A DNA stretch of 64,000 bases from Paraburkholderia ginsengisoli NBRC 100965 (GCF_000739735.1 NZ_BBJF01000004.1:558001-622000), one strand, 5' to 3'. Positions 52,329 to 61,817 are shown, numbered from the stretch's first letter. Notes: generated by a model from the sequence alone, not told the origin. Numbers and translations: made by a program.

Positions 52329-53346
52329 TCCGACGATGCGCGACGCGCAGCCCTGCGGCGCGCCTGCGAGCTGGCGTGGCGTGCTCGCCGCGTGCGCGGC
52401 CGGTTCGGCGTGCGTGCTAATCGCCAGCGGCGCCGCCGCGTGGTCGATGTGGGCCGGCTTCGGTCCACACGCCAGCGCGCTGTGGATGAGCGCGCTGGCG
52501 CTGGCGTCGATGATGGCGGCGCCGCTGTTGATGGCGCGCTCGACACGCCGCCATACGACGTTGGCCAGTGCCGCGACGCTGGTCGTCACGCTGAGCGCGA
52601 TGAATTCGCTGCCCGCGTATCTGAACGGCTTGCAGCACGGCAACGTGGTGGCTGCGTTGATGATCGCGCTCGGCGGGACATTGCTGTCTGGCTGGCGGCA
52701 CCTGAACAGCGCGGTCGCCCGCGCGTCGCATCACGCGATCGAGTCGATCCGAACGAGCCGCTCCGCAGGTGCAACGGCGCTGCTTGCACTGTTCGCGGGA
52801 ATGTCGAGCGGCTCTCTCGCGCGCTTCCAGTTGTTTGCGTTATGTGGTGGCGGCGTTACGGCCAACGGCGCGTCACCTTTCTGGCAGCTAGCGCTGATGT
52901 TGACGATCGTCTGCGCGCTCGCCTGCCTCGCCGACCGGTCGCAACACAAGCGCGTGCTGACGCTGTCGTACCTCGCACGCGCGGCGTTGCTCGGCGCACT
53001 CGCAAGTGCGGACCGTCCCGCGCTCGCTCCACTCGCGGTAAAAATCTTTTTACTGCTCGATTGCGTGACGATCCCGGCACTCGCGAGCTTGCGGACCAAC
53101 GGCCCCAACGCGAAGCGCATGTTGAGCGCGAGTTGCCCCGGCCTCGCGCACCACATCGGTATGCTGGCTGGCGCAGCGTTGTCGACGACCCCGTACTTTT
53201 TCGGCGACGGCTTCGTCGTGCTGTTGGCCCTGAGCGCGGCGGCGAACCTGCTATGCGCCGCGTCGCTGGTCACTCATTGGCGCGACGCTAAAACGCTCGA
53301 CCCACACGCGCACCGCTATCGCCGCGAGGCTCATTTTTCCGGCTAG
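52309..53346 (+). CDS. unknown multi-pass membrane protein between amine oxidase and aldehyde dehydrogenase
   Basis: A 345-residue protein with about nine or ten hydrophobic segments and Arg-rich loops (LMARSTRRHTTL, RSQHKRVL). I do not recognise the family; it has no clear transporter signature but its length would suit a short MFS-like or DUF81-like protein. The start overlaps the amine oxidase gene by 20 bp in another frame; ATG 52336 is the alternative just after the stop. The aldehyde dehydrogenase begins 54 bp later, so it is embedded in the amine operon. Export of the acid product, uptake of the amine or copper supply are all possible, none proven. Confidence 0.7.
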   Translation: MAAASTDPTMRDAQPCGAPASWRGVLAACAAGSACVLIASGAAAWSMWAGFGPHASALWMSALALASMMAAPLLMARSTRRHTTLASAATLVVTLSAMNSLPAYLNGLQHGNVVAALMIALGGTLLSGWRHLNSAVARASHHAIESIRTSRSAGATALLALFAGMSSGSLARFQLFALCGGGVTANGASPFWQLALMLTIVCALACLADRSQHKRVLTLSYLARAALLGALASADRPALAPLAVKIFLLLDCVTIPALASLRTNGPNAKRMLSASCPGLAHHIGMLAGAALSTTPYFFGDGFVVLLALSAAANLLCAASLVTHWRDAKTLDPHAHRYRREAHFSG

Positions 53347-53400
53347 CACCGCGCCACATCACCAACGAACTCAAGACCGACCCAACGGAGACGAAGCATC

Positions 53401-54882
53401 ATGAGCGAACACCACCTCGCAGCAGCGGCATTGCCGCAGACCATGTTCATCAACGGCGAAAAGACTCGCAGCGCAGCGGGCAAAACTTTTGCAGTCTTCA
53501 ATCCCGCCACCGCCGAAGAACTCGCGCAGATTCCCGACGCGTCGGAGTCGGATATCGACCACGCGGTGAAAACCTCGAAAGCCGCATTCGAATCCGACGC
53601 ATGGCGCAGAATGCCGCCAGCCGCTCGTGAACGCCTGCTGCTCAAACTCGCGGATCTCGTCGAACAGCACACCGACGAACTCGCAGCGTTGGAGACGCTC
53701 AACCAGGGCAAGCTGCTCGGCTTCTCGAAGATGCTCGAAGTGGCAGGCAGCGTGCAATGGCTGCGCTATATGGCCGGCTGGGCCACCAAAATCGAAGGCA
53801 CCACGTTCGATCTGTCGATTCCGTTTCCGCCGGGCACGCGCTACAACGCGTCGGCCCGGCGCGTGCCGGCCGGTGTCGTCGCCGCGATCGTGCCGTGGAA
53901 TTTCCCGCTGCTGATGGCGGTGTGGAAAATCGCGCCGGCGCTCGCGTGCGGCTGCACCGTCGTGCTCAAGCCCGCCGAAGAAACGCCGCTCACCGCGATC
54001 CGCCTTGCCGAGCTCGCGCACGAAGCGGGTTTTCCGCCCGGCGTGTTCAACGTGGTGACCGGTCGCGGTGAAACGGCCGGTGCTGCGCTGGTCCGGCATC
54101 CGCTCGTCAACAAGGTCACGTTCACCGGATCGACCGAGGTCGGCCGCATCATCGGCCGGCAATGCGCGGGCGATCTGAAGCGGGCTTCGCTGGAACTCGG
54201 CGGTAAGAGCCCGGTGATCGTGCTCGACGATTGCGATCCGCGCAAGGCGATCGAAGGCGCGGCCGGCGCGATCTTCTTCAATCACGGCCAGGTGTGCACG
54301 GCGGGTTCGCGTCTGTACGTGGCGCGCTCGATCTACGATGAAGTCGTGCAAGGCGTCGCCGCCGTGGCCGACAGTATCGCGCTCGGCTCCGGCTTCGATG
54401 CCGCGACGCAGATGGGGCCGATGGTTTCCGCGCGGCATCGCGACAAGGTGGTCGGCATGATCGCGCAAGGGCGGCAGGAAGGCGGCGAGATCGTGTCGCG
54501 CGACGCACGCGTGGACAGCGACGGCTACTTCGTGCGCCCGACCGTAATCGCGAACCGCGCATGCAGGCCGCTGTCGGTCGTCAAGGAAGAGGTGTTCGGA
54601 CCGGTGCTCGTCGCGATGCCTTACGACGACCTCGATGAAGTGCTGGCCGAGGCGAACGCGTCCGAATACGGGCTCGGCGCGAGCGTCTGGACGAATCAGC
54701 TCGACAAGGCGCTGCGGCTCGTCGATGGAATCGAAGCGGGCACCGTGTGGGTCAACACGCACAACATGGTCGACCCGGCGATGCCGTTCGGCGGTTTCAA
54801 GGCGTCGGGGATCGGCCGCGAACACGGTAAGGCGATCATCGACGCCTATACCGAAAGCAAGTCGGTCTGTATCGCGTATTGA
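53401..54882 (+). CDS. aldehyde dehydrogenase (phenylacetaldehyde dehydrogenase-like)
   Basis: A 493-residue NAD(P)-dependent ALDH. The Rossmann and active-site features are PWNFPLLMAVWKIAPALACGC, FTGSTEVGR, the general base E265 in LELGGKSP, and the nucleophile C299 in NHGQVCTAGSR. It closes the amine operon and would oxidise the aldehyde made by the amine oxidase to the acid. FeaB/PadA-type phenylacetaldehyde dehydrogenases have this length and the HNMVDPAMPFGGFKASGIGREHG ending (in pieces), so an aromatic aldehyde is likely but not proved. Confidence 0.92.
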   Translation: MSEHHLAAAALPQTMFINGEKTRSAAGKTFAVFNPATAEELAQIPDASESDIDHAVKTSKAAFESDAWRRMPPAARERLLLKLADLVEQHTDELAALETLNQGKLLGFSKMLEVAGSVQWLRYMAGWATKIEGTTFDLSIPFPPGTRYNASARRVPAGVVAAIVPWNFPLLMAVWKIAPALACGCTVVLKPAEETPLTAIRLAELAHEAGFPPGVFNVVTGRGETAGAALVRHPLVNKVTFTGSTEVGRIIGRQCAGDLKRASLELGGKSPVIVLDDCDPRKAIEGAAGAIFFNHGQVCTAGSRLYVARSIYDEVVQGVAAVADSIALGSGFDAATQMGPMVSARHRDKVVGMIAQGRQEGGEIVSRDARVDSDGYFVRPTVIANRACRPLSVVKEEVFGPVLVAMPYDDLDEVLAEANASEYGLGASVWTNQLDKALRLVDGIEAGTVWVNTHNMVDPAMPFGGFKASGIGREHGKAIIDAYTESKSVCIAY

Positions 54883-54921
54883 GCGCGCGCGGCTTGCGAC
54901 GCAGACCGCGTGCGCTTTCCC

Positions 54922-55287
54922 TCACTGCTCCACCATCGCCTTCAACCTCGACAGCGCCTGATCCCACTGCTGCGAAATCGCGTCCAGCGCGCGGCGTGCT
55001 TCGTCGAGATGAGCGGGCGTGAACGCCCACAAGCGTTCACGCCCGACCTTCACGTCGTGCACGAGGCCCGCGTTGGCGAGCACCTGCAGATGCTGCGTCA
55101 CCGATTGCCGCGTGATCTCCGTGCCCGAGGTCAACTGCGCGATCGACATCGCACTGCCCGCGCACAACACAGCGACGAGACGCAAGCGCGTCTCGTCGCC
55201 GAGCGCCGCGAAAATCGGCGCGGAGTTTTTCAACGCGGATACCTTCAGACCGGCGTTCGCCGACGCCGCCTTAACCTTTCGCGACAT
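54922..55287 (-). CDS. ArsR-family repressor
   Basis: A 121-residue winged-helix protein (IFAALGDETRLRLVAVLC, EITRQSVTQHLQVLANAGLVHDVKVGRERLWAFTPAHLDEAR, read in pieces). It lacks the CVC metal motif of arsenic or cadmium sensors. Such repressors commonly sit in operon with an AHSA1/SRPBCC protein, exactly as here: its start overlaps the end of that gene by 17 bp. It probably represses the pair. The signal is unknown. Confidence 0.88.
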   Translation of the reverse strand: MSRKVKAASANAGLKVSALKNSAPIFAALGDETRLRLVAVLCAGSAMSIAQLTSGTEITRQSVTQHLQVLANAGLVHDVKVGRERLWAFTPAHLDEARRALDAISQQWDQALSRLKAMVEQ

Positions 55288-55732
55288 ACTGTTCGATATT
55301 GACCAGCTGATGATCCCAGCCGCCGTTGTTCATCCGGAACGCGTCGGCGCGGCGCCCAACGGGAAGCCGGTCGAAACCCGTTTCGACGACGCGCAGCATC
55401 GTGCCCCCATCGACGTCGCTCAGTTCGAACACGACCAGCGTGGTCGGCTCCGCCGAGTAGTCGACCGCTGCGTCGATCGCGCCCGGATGCCAGCGCCACG
55501 ACAGGTGATGCTCCGGCTCCACGCGTTCGATCAGCAGCTCCACGACTACGTGCTCATAGCCCGCAAAGGTCAGATTGCCTTGCACGGACTGGCCGGCCGC
55601 GAGCTGTTTGCCGGTCAGATTCATGCCGAACCAGCTGCCGAGTTCCTCGGCATTGGACAACGCGCGCCAGACTCGCGAGCGCGGCGCCTTCAGCAGAATC
55701 TGCTTCTCGATGCGATCGGTCGATGTGTTCAT
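55271..55732 (-). CDS. AHSA1/SRPBCC-domain protein
   Basis: A 153-residue START-like (Activator of Hsp90 ATPase homologue 1-type) domain protein: IEKQILLKAPRSRVWRALSNAEELGSWFG, LTFAGYEHVVVELLIERVEPEHHLSWRWHP and GGWDHQLVNIEQYV (in pieces). These helix-grip folds bind hydrophobic ligands, but no function is known for bacterial members coupled to ArsR. An AGGAGG lies 6 nt before the ATG, inside the loop of an inverted repeat that covers the start codon. Confidence 0.87.
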   Translation of the reverse strand: MNTSTDRIEKQILLKAPRSRVWRALSNAEELGSWFGMNLTGKQLAAGQSVQGNLTFAGYEHVVVELLIERVEPEHHLSWRWHPGAIDAAVDYSAEPTTLVVFELSDVDGGTMLRVVETGFDRLPVGRRADAFRMNNGGWDHQLVNIEQYVAKG

Positions 55733-55796
55733 ATGCAGCCTCCTGACTGCATATTAGAAACTCCAGTTCCAACATGCAAGGACTTGACTGCATATT
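55731..55796. promoter_or_regulatory. SD-loop inverted repeat and direct repeats before the SRPBCC-arsR operon
   Basis: Arms ATATGCAG (55731-55738) and CTGCATAT (55747-55754) flank 8 bp that contain the minus-strand AGGAGG; the first arm overlaps the start codon. The 12-mer TGACTGCATATT occurs at 55744-55755 and again at 55785-55796, 41 bp apart. Operator pair for the ArsR protein or an RNA hairpin presenting the ribosome site are both possible. Confidence 0.6.
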
Positions 55797-56041
55797 TTTT
55801 CTAGCGGATTTTCGTAGGATCGCTCACGATTCGTCGTGCTCGTTGCGATCCTCGTGCGGCTGAGCAAGCGCGCAGCCGGGAAATTCATGAGCGCGAACGC
55901 CGCGACCGGACGTGTCGCGCGTTCGCGCCCAGCTACCGCCATGACGCCCACGCGCACGTCCATGCCACTCGGCAGCAGGCGTGGTGCCATCAACCGGCCG
56001 CGCACACTCATATACGGCGGTATCACGCCGTTCGCGCGACA
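55733..56041. other. intergenic stretch between SRPBCC-arsR operon and narK
   Basis: This 309-bp gap holds the repeats at 55731-55796 and an AT-rich promoter-like tract up to about 55815. Beyond that I see no gene, terminator or repeat with support. The narK gene on the same strand ends at 56042. Confidence 0.5.
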
Positions 56042-57409
56042 TCACTCGGTGGCGTGAGCGCGCATCACGCCGCCTTGCATCGACCACGCCATCCACGGAC
56101 GGCGCAGCGCGACGATCGCGACGAATGCACACGCAGCCAGCGCACCGAAGGTTGCGAAGCCCATCTGATAGCTGCCGGTGCTTTCCTTCGCGATGCCCAT
56201 CACGACCGGCAGATAGAAGCCGCCGATGCCGCCCGCCGCGCCGACGATGCCCGACATCAGACCCGTGCGGCCCGCCCAGCGATGCGGCACCAGCTGGAAG
56301 GTCGCGCCGTTGCCGAGACCGAAGGCCACGTAGAGGCACAACAGCAGCGCAATGCCACCGGTCAACGACGGCATTGCCGCGGCGAACACCAGGTCGCACA
56401 ACGAAATCACCGCGAGCAGGATGGTCAGTGCGCGCACGCCGGACACCTTGTCGGCGATCAGACCGCCGAGCGGGCGCACCATTGCGCCGGTGGCAGCAAG
56501 CAGCGCCATGAAAAGGCCCGCGTCGATCTTCGACAACTGGTATAGGTTGGTCAGCAGCAACGACACATACGAGGACATGCCGACAAAGCCGCCGAACGTA
56601 ATGCTATACACCAGCATGATGACCCACGTATCGCGTTCGCCGAGTACCGAGCGATAGCGCTTCGGCAACACCGCGATCGCGAGCAGCGCGCCGATCACCG
56701 GCAACAGCAGCACGCCCGTTTTGCCCGCACCGAACAGCCCGGCCTCGACCAGCAGCACCAGCACGATCAAACCGCCGAGCGTCAACGCGAAGCTGCCGAA
56801 TGCACGCAGCACGCTGCCGGATTTCACACCCGCGTCGTTGGCCCAGAAATACAGTGTGATCGCGGCGATCGCGAGCAGCGGCAGTGCGCCGCCCGCGGCC
56901 ATCTGCCAGCCGTAACGCGTCGCGAGCTGCGGGAACAGGAAGCCGTCGAGCACCGCGCCGATATTGCCGGCTGCCGCGAGACCCAACACCAGGCCCTGCA
57001 CTTTCGGCGGATAGTTGCTGCCCGCCATCGGCAGCGCGACCGCGAAGCTCGCCCCACCCACGCCAAGGAACACGCCGAGCACCAGCAGCAAGTCATACGA
57101 CGGCACCGACTGCAACAGCGGCAGCACGATGGTCGGCACCGCCGACAGCAGCACGCCCATCAACGCGATGCGCTTGCCGTGTGCCGATTGATACAGATTG
57201 CCGAGCGTCACGCGTAGAATCGCCGCCGACAGCACCGGTACCGCAACCAGCAAACCCTGCTGCGCGGGTGTCATCGCAATACTCTTGCTGATGAACGGCG
57301 CGAGCGGTCCATATAGCACCCACACGGTAAAGCCGGTGTCAAAATAGAGGAAGCACGCCACCAGCGCGCGCCAGTCTCCGCTCTTAAGGGAGCTCATCAC
57401 GTTTTTCAT
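56042..57409 (-). CDS. nitrate/nitrite transporter (NarK/NasA-type MFS)
   Basis: A 455-residue MFS permease of the nitrate-nitrite porter family with about 12 hydrophobic segments. The NNP signature is visible in GVFLGVGGASFAVALPMAGSNYPPKVQGLVLGLAAAGNIGAV (in pieces), and a second in the C-terminal half (FGLGNGATFQLVPHRWAGRTGLMSGIVGAAGGIGGFYLPVVMG). It imports nitrate for assimilation. It is the last gene of the leftward nirB-nirD-nasA-narK series, 199 bp after nasA, where a separate promoter may lie. Confidence 0.92.
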   Translation of the reverse strand: MKNVMSSLKSGDWRALVACFLYFDTGFTVWVLYGPLAPFISKSIAMTPAQQGLLVAVPVLSAAILRVTLGNLYQSAHGKRIALMGVLLSAVPTIVLPLLQSVPSYDLLLVLGVFLGVGGASFAVALPMAGSNYPPKVQGLVLGLAAAGNIGAVLDGFLFPQLATRYGWQMAAGGALPLLAIAAITLYFWANDAGVKSGSVLRAFGSFALTLGGLIVLVLLVEAGLFGAGKTGVLLLPVIGALLAIAVLPKRYRSVLGERDTWVIMLVYSITFGGFVGMSSYVSLLLTNLYQLSKIDAGLFMALLAATGAMVRPLGGLIADKVSGVRALTILLAVISLCDLVFAAAMPSLTGGIALLLCLYVAFGLGNGATFQLVPHRWAGRTGLMSGIVGAAGGIGGFYLPVVMGIAKESTGSYQMGFATFGALAACAFVAIVALRRPWMAWSMQGGVMRAHATE

Positions 57410-57532
57410 CAGACATCCTCACAAAACTGATTTTTCGACTGCCCATCCATGGCATCGAACGCCATGCACCGGCCTGTCACGAGATTGAAAATCCGGTCTG
57501 CCCATGCAACTGCCATGCCGATCCGGGTCCGT

Positions 57533-57566
57533 CTTTTGAAACTGACCTGCGTACTTTTGAAAACTG
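57533..57566. repeat. direct repeats upstream of narK
   Basis: CTTTTGAAACTG (57533-57544) and CTTTTGAAAACTG (57554-57566) start 21 bp apart in the nasA-narK gap. The helical-phase spacing suggests a regulator site for narK, but no known consensus is matched. Confidence 0.4.
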
Positions 57567-57608
57567 TCGAGTGTGGCTGTATCGAGCAGCGCCGAAGCGC
57601 GAAGCCAA

Positions 57609-60600
57609 TCAGTACACGTCGCGTGCATAACGTTTGTCGCGTGCGAGACGGCTCACGTATTCGGCCGCCTTGTCATCGCTCATGCCGCCGTGCGTGGCGA
57701 TCACATCCTTGAGTGCCGCGTCGACGTCGCGCGCCATCCGATTTGCGTCACCGCACACGTAGAAATGCGCACCGTCTTCGAGCCATGCCCACAACTGCGC
57801 ACCTTGCTCGCGCATGCGGTCCTGCACGTAGATCTTGTCGGCCTGGTCACGCGAGAACGCGAGGTCGAGCCGGGTCAGCACACCGCTGTCGCGCATCGCT
57901 TCGAGTTCGTCGCGATAGTAGAAATCGGTGGCCGCGTGCTGTTCGCCGAAGAACAGCCAGTTGCGTCCGCGGTCGCCGCGCGCGCGACGCTCGTGCAAAA
58001 AGCCGCGAAACGGAGCGATGCCGGTGCCGGGGCCCACCATGATCATCGGCGTGTCGGCGCTGTGCGGCGGACGGAAATGCGCGGACTTCTGCACGAACAC
58101 GGGCACGTCGATATCACCTGCGCGGTCGGCGAGAAACGTGGACGACACGCCTTTGCGATGACGCCGCCCATTGCTGTAACGCACCGCCGACACGGTCAGA
58201 TGCACTTCGCCTGGATGCGCGTTCGGGCTCGATGCGATCGAGTACAAACGCGGCTGCAAACGCTTGAGCATGCCGGTCAATTCGGCTGCGGAAAGGCTTA
58301 CTGGAAATTCGTGCAGCACGTCGGCGAGTTGCTGGCCCCACAGCCATTGCTTGAGATCGGCCTTGCGTTCAGGCCTGAGCAGATCGCGCAACGCGCCGTT
58401 GCTGCTGCGCGCGGCGATGAACGCGAGCGCGTCCGCACCCGGTCGCGCGATCTCGTAGTGCTTGCCGAGTGCATCGGCAAGACGCATGTCGCCCGCGCCT
58501 GTCACGTGCACCGGCGCATCCGCGCTCACACCGCTCAGCGTGATCAATTCGTCGACGAGTTCGGGGCAGTTGCTCGGCCAGACGCCGAGCGCGTCCCCTG
58601 CTTCGTATTCAAGGCCGGAGTCGGCTGTATTCAGCGAGAAATAACGCGTGTCCTTCGCGGCGCCCTGACGGTTCAGGCGCAGATTGCTGACGAGACGCGA
58701 TGCGGCCGGCCGCCCTTTGGTCGGCACCGCGCCGGGCACCACCGCGTTGATCATGCCGCCCGGGGGCACCGCGTGCAGCGCCTCGTCTTCCTCGCTGATA
58801 CGCACGATGATGCGTTCGAGCCACGCGTCGGCGTACTGCTGATACTCGCCGTCGCAATCGACGCGCTCCATCAGACGCTGCGCGCCTTGCGCGGCGAGAC
58901 GTTCGTCGAGACGGCGGCCGTGGCCGCAGAACTGATCGTAGTTGCGGTCGCCGAGCGCCAGCACCGCGAAACGTACGCCGTCCAGACGCGGCGCATCGTC
59001 AGCGCTCAATTGCGTCCAGAAGGTTCGCGCATTATCGGGCGGATCGCCGTCACCGAACGTGCTCGTCATCAGCAACACGTATTGCGCTTTCGCGAGCGAC
59101 GACACCTCGTAGTCCGCCATGCACGAAGTGCGAATCTCGAAGCGCGACTCCATCAGACGCGTGGCATAGCGCTCGGTGAGCGATTCGGTGTTGCCGGTTT
59201 GCGAGGCCCACAGCAAGGTCACTTTGGGGCGTACGCGAACGATGCGCACGCCAGATGCTTCAGGCGTACCGGTTGAAGACGTGGTCGCAAGCGTGGTCGA
59301 TGCAAGCGTCGCGCTGCGGCTATACAAACCGGCCAGCAGACCATCCACGTGAAGGCGATTCGCCGGATCGAACGGCGCACTGCGTGGCAAAACCGGCACG
59401 CTGTCGATCCCTTGCACTTCGGCCGAACGCAAACCGCTAACGAAGCCCGCCAGATAAATGCGTTCGGCGTCGCTGAGCGACGGCGCGGGCATCGGCGGCA
59501 ATTGCAACAGGCTGGTGAGTGCGTCGATACGGGGCATGTGCTGATCCTTGCTGCTTGCGGCGACTGCAACCTCGTCGCCGGGTACATGGTCGTGTCCTTG
59601 CAGAACCGGCTCGACGGCATCTAGCGTGACCGGACTCAGCGCGACCGCGCAGAACTTCAGTTCGGGCTGCTGGGAAACCGGATCGATCGCGTCGCTCGTC
59701 ACCGTGTTGATGCACAGGTCGTCGCCGAATACGTCGTTCCAGTGCATCGGCGCGAAGCAGTTGCCCGCGCTCACGCGTTCGGTGACGACCGCGGGCAGCA
59801 CCGCGCGGCCACGGCGCGAACGGATCTCGACCGGGTCTTTCGCCTTGATGCCGAGCGTCGCCGCGTCTTCTGGATGAATCTCGACGAACGGACCGGGGTT
59901 CAGCTTGTTGAGCATCGCGACCTTGCCGGTCTTGGTCATCGTGTGCCATTGATGCTGCAGGCGACCCGTATTGAGCACGATCGGAAATTCGCGGTCCGGC
60001 AATTCGGCCGGCGCCGCGTAAGCGCGCGCAAAGAACATCGCCTTGCCGCTCGTGGTCGGAAACACGAGGCGCGGACGGCTGCCGTCCGGCAGTTGCTTCA
60101 ACGTCTGGCTCACGCCGTCGTTGAGATAGCGGATCGGGTTGCGCTCCGCTGAAGCGCCGGACGACAACGGCCATTGCAGCGGCGTGTCCTTCAACCTGCG
60201 ATGACTCGCGCCACGCAGGTCGTAGCCCGTGTTCGGATTCGACGCGCGCGTGATCTCAGCGAAGACTTCTTCGGCGCTGACATAGCTGAACGCATCGGCG
60301 AAGCCCATTTCACACGCGACGCGCGCAATGATCTGCCAGTCCGGCAACGCGGCGCCCGGCGGCTCGATGCCCTTCTGCATCAGCGTGAGATTACGCTCGG
60401 AGTTGATCATCACGCCCTCGGCTTCGGCCCACAGCGCGCCGGGCAACAACACGTCGGCGTAACGGTTGGTCTCCGTGTCGAGGAATGCGTCCTGCGCGAT
60501 CGCGAGTTCGGCCGCGCGCAATCCGGCGATCGCGTTCTGCCGGTTCGCGACGCTCGCCACCGGGTTCGTGCAGATGATCCAGCACGCCTTGATATCGCCC

Positions 60601-61775
60601 GCGGCCATGCGCGCGAACATGTCGATCGTGCCGTTGCCGACTTCGGTTCCGAGCGTGCCCGGCGCAATGCCCCACAGGTCTTCGACAAACGCGCGGTCCG
60701 CGTCGACCAGCACCGAACGCTGGCCCGGCAAACCGGGCCCCATGTAGCCCATTTCGCGGCCGCCCATCGCGTTCGGCTGACCCGTCAGCGAAAACGGCCC
60801 GCTGCCGCGCCGGCAGATCCTGCCGGTCGCCAGATGCAGATTGCAGATTGCGTTGGTGTGCCACGTGCCATGCGTGCTCTGGTTCAGACCCATGGTCCAG
60901 CAGCTGATCCACTCGTTCGCCGTGCCAATCATCTGCGCGGCGCGGCGAATATCGTCAACGGCGAGACCGGTGATTTGCGCGACGTATTCCGGCGTATAGT
61001 CCGCGAGAAACGCGGGCATCGCGTCCCAGCCTTCGGTGGCCTCCGCAATGAAAGCGGCATCCGTCTGGCCGTTTTCGTGCAGCAGATGCAACAGGCCGTT
61101 GAGCAGTGCGAGATCGGTGCCCGGCTTGATCTGCATGTACAGATCGGCCTTCTCCGCCGTCGCGTTGCGGCGCGGGTCGACGACGATCAGCTTCGCGCCG
61201 GCCTTCACACGGTCCATCAACCGCAGAAACAGAATCGGATGGCAGTCGGCCATGTTCGCGCCGATCACGAAGAACAGGTCCGCGTGGTCGATGTCCTCGT
61301 ATGATCCAGGCGGGCCGTCCGCGCCGAGCGAGAGCTTGTAGCCGCTGCCCGCGCTCGCCATGCACAGGCGCGAATTCGATTCGATGTTATTGGTGCCGAC
61401 GAAACCCTTCGCGAGCTTGTTGACGAGGTACTGCGCCTCGATCGACATCTGACCTGACACGTAGAACGACAACGCGTCGGGTCCGTGCTCGTCGAGCAGG
61501 CTACGCAGACGCGCGGCCGTCGTGCTGATCGCCTGCGCCATCGGCAACGGCACCGGGTCTTCATCACGCGCGTGACGCACGAATGCGCTTTCGAGACGAC
61601 CGGACTTGCGCAACGCGACATGCGCCGATTGCCCCTTCGTACACAGTCGTCCGAAGTTGGACGGATGCTCCTTGTCGCCGGAGATTTTCACGACCTGGCC
61701 GTCCTCGACGTGCAGCACCATTCCGCAGCCGACGCCGCAGTAGGGACAAACAGTCTTTACGTTAGTGGAGGACAT
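57609..61775 (-). CDS. assimilatory nitrate reductase fused to CysJ-like NADPH flavoprotein
   Basis: A 1388-residue protein that should reduce nitrate to nitrite with NADPH in one chain. The N-terminal about 720 residues are a molybdopterin oxidoreductase with a [4Fe-4S] site C10, C13, C17 and C45 (CPYCGVGC, LCTKG), ending with the molybdopterin-dinucleotide domain. A linker follows, then from about 850 a flavodoxin domain (LLWASQTGNTESL), an FAD-binding domain (RLYSIASSPN, GVSSTFLADR) and an NADPH domain (GPGTGIAPFRGFL, YVCGD) ending in ARDVY. Start ATG 61775. nirD lies 42 bp upstream. This fusion is known in Burkholderiales. Confidence 0.93.
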   Translation of the reverse strand: MSSTNVKTVCPYCGVGCGMVLHVEDGQVVKISGDKEHPSNFGRLCTKGQSAHVALRKSGRLESAFVRHARDEDPVPLPMAQAISTTAARLRSLLDEHGPDALSFYVSGQMSIEAQYLVNKLAKGFVGTNNIESNSRLCMASAGSGYKLSLGADGPPGSYEDIDHADLFFVIGANMADCHPILFLRLMDRVKAGAKLIVVDPRRNATAEKADLYMQIKPGTDLALLNGLLHLLHENGQTDAAFIAEATEGWDAMPAFLADYTPEYVAQITGLAVDDIRRAAQMIGTANEWISCWTMGLNQSTHGTWHTNAICNLHLATGRICRRGSGPFSLTGQPNAMGGREMGYMGPGLPGQRSVLVDADRAFVEDLWGIAPGTLGTEVGNGTIDMFARMAAGDIKACWIICTNPVASVANRQNAIAGLRAAELAIAQDAFLDTETNRYADVLLPGALWAEAEGVMINSERNLTLMQKGIEPPGAALPDWQIIARVACEMGFADAFSYVSAEEVFAEITRASNPNTGYDLRGASHRRLKDTPLQWPLSSGASAERNPIRYLNDGVSQTLKQLPDGSRPRLVFPTTSGKAMFFARAYAAPAELPDREFPIVLNTGRLQHQWHTMTKTGKVAMLNKLNPGPFVEIHPEDAATLGIKAKDPVEIRSRRGRAVLPAVVTERVSAGNCFAPMHWNDVFGDDLCINTVTSDAIDPVSQQPELKFCAVALSPVTLDAVEPVLQGHDHVPGDEVAVAASSKDQHMPRIDALTSLLQLPPMPAPSLSDAERIYLAGFVSGLRSAEVQGIDSVPVLPRSAPFDPANRLHVDGLLAGLYSRSATLASTTLATTSSTGTPEASGVRIVRVRPKVTLLWASQTGNTESLTERYATRLMESRFEIRTSCMADYEVSSLAKAQYVLLMTSTFGDGDPPDNARTFWTQLSADDAPRLDGVRFAVLALGDRNYDQFCGHGRRLDERLAAQGAQRLMERVDCDGEYQQYADAWLERIIVRISEEDEALHAVPPGGMINAVVPGAVPTKGRPAASRLVSNLRLNRQGAAKDTRYFSLNTADSGLEYEAGDALGVWPSNCPELVDELITLSGVSADAPVHVTGAGDMRLADALGKHYEIARPGADALAFIAARSSNGALRDLLRPERKADLKQWLWGQQLADVLHEFPVSLSAAELTGMLKRLQPRLYSIASSPNAHPGEVHLTVSAVRYSNGRRHRKGVSSTFLADRAGDIDVPVFVQKSAHFRPPHSADTPMIMVGPGTGIAPFRGFLHERRARGDRGRNWLFFGEQHAATDFYYRDELEAMRDSGVLTRLDLAFSRDQADKIYVQDRMREQGAQLWAWLEDGAHFYVCGDANRMARDVDAALKDVIATHGGMSDDKAAEYVSRLARDKRYARDVY

Positions 61776-61817
61776 AAGCGGAGGCGTGATTGGCAAGAGG
61801 TTCAGGAATTCGGCGAC

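Noticed and set aside
57573..59276. 567-codon open frame on the + strand opposite nasA
   Set aside because: Antisense shadow of the flavoprotein half of the fusion; composition is typical of shadow frames and no start signal is present.
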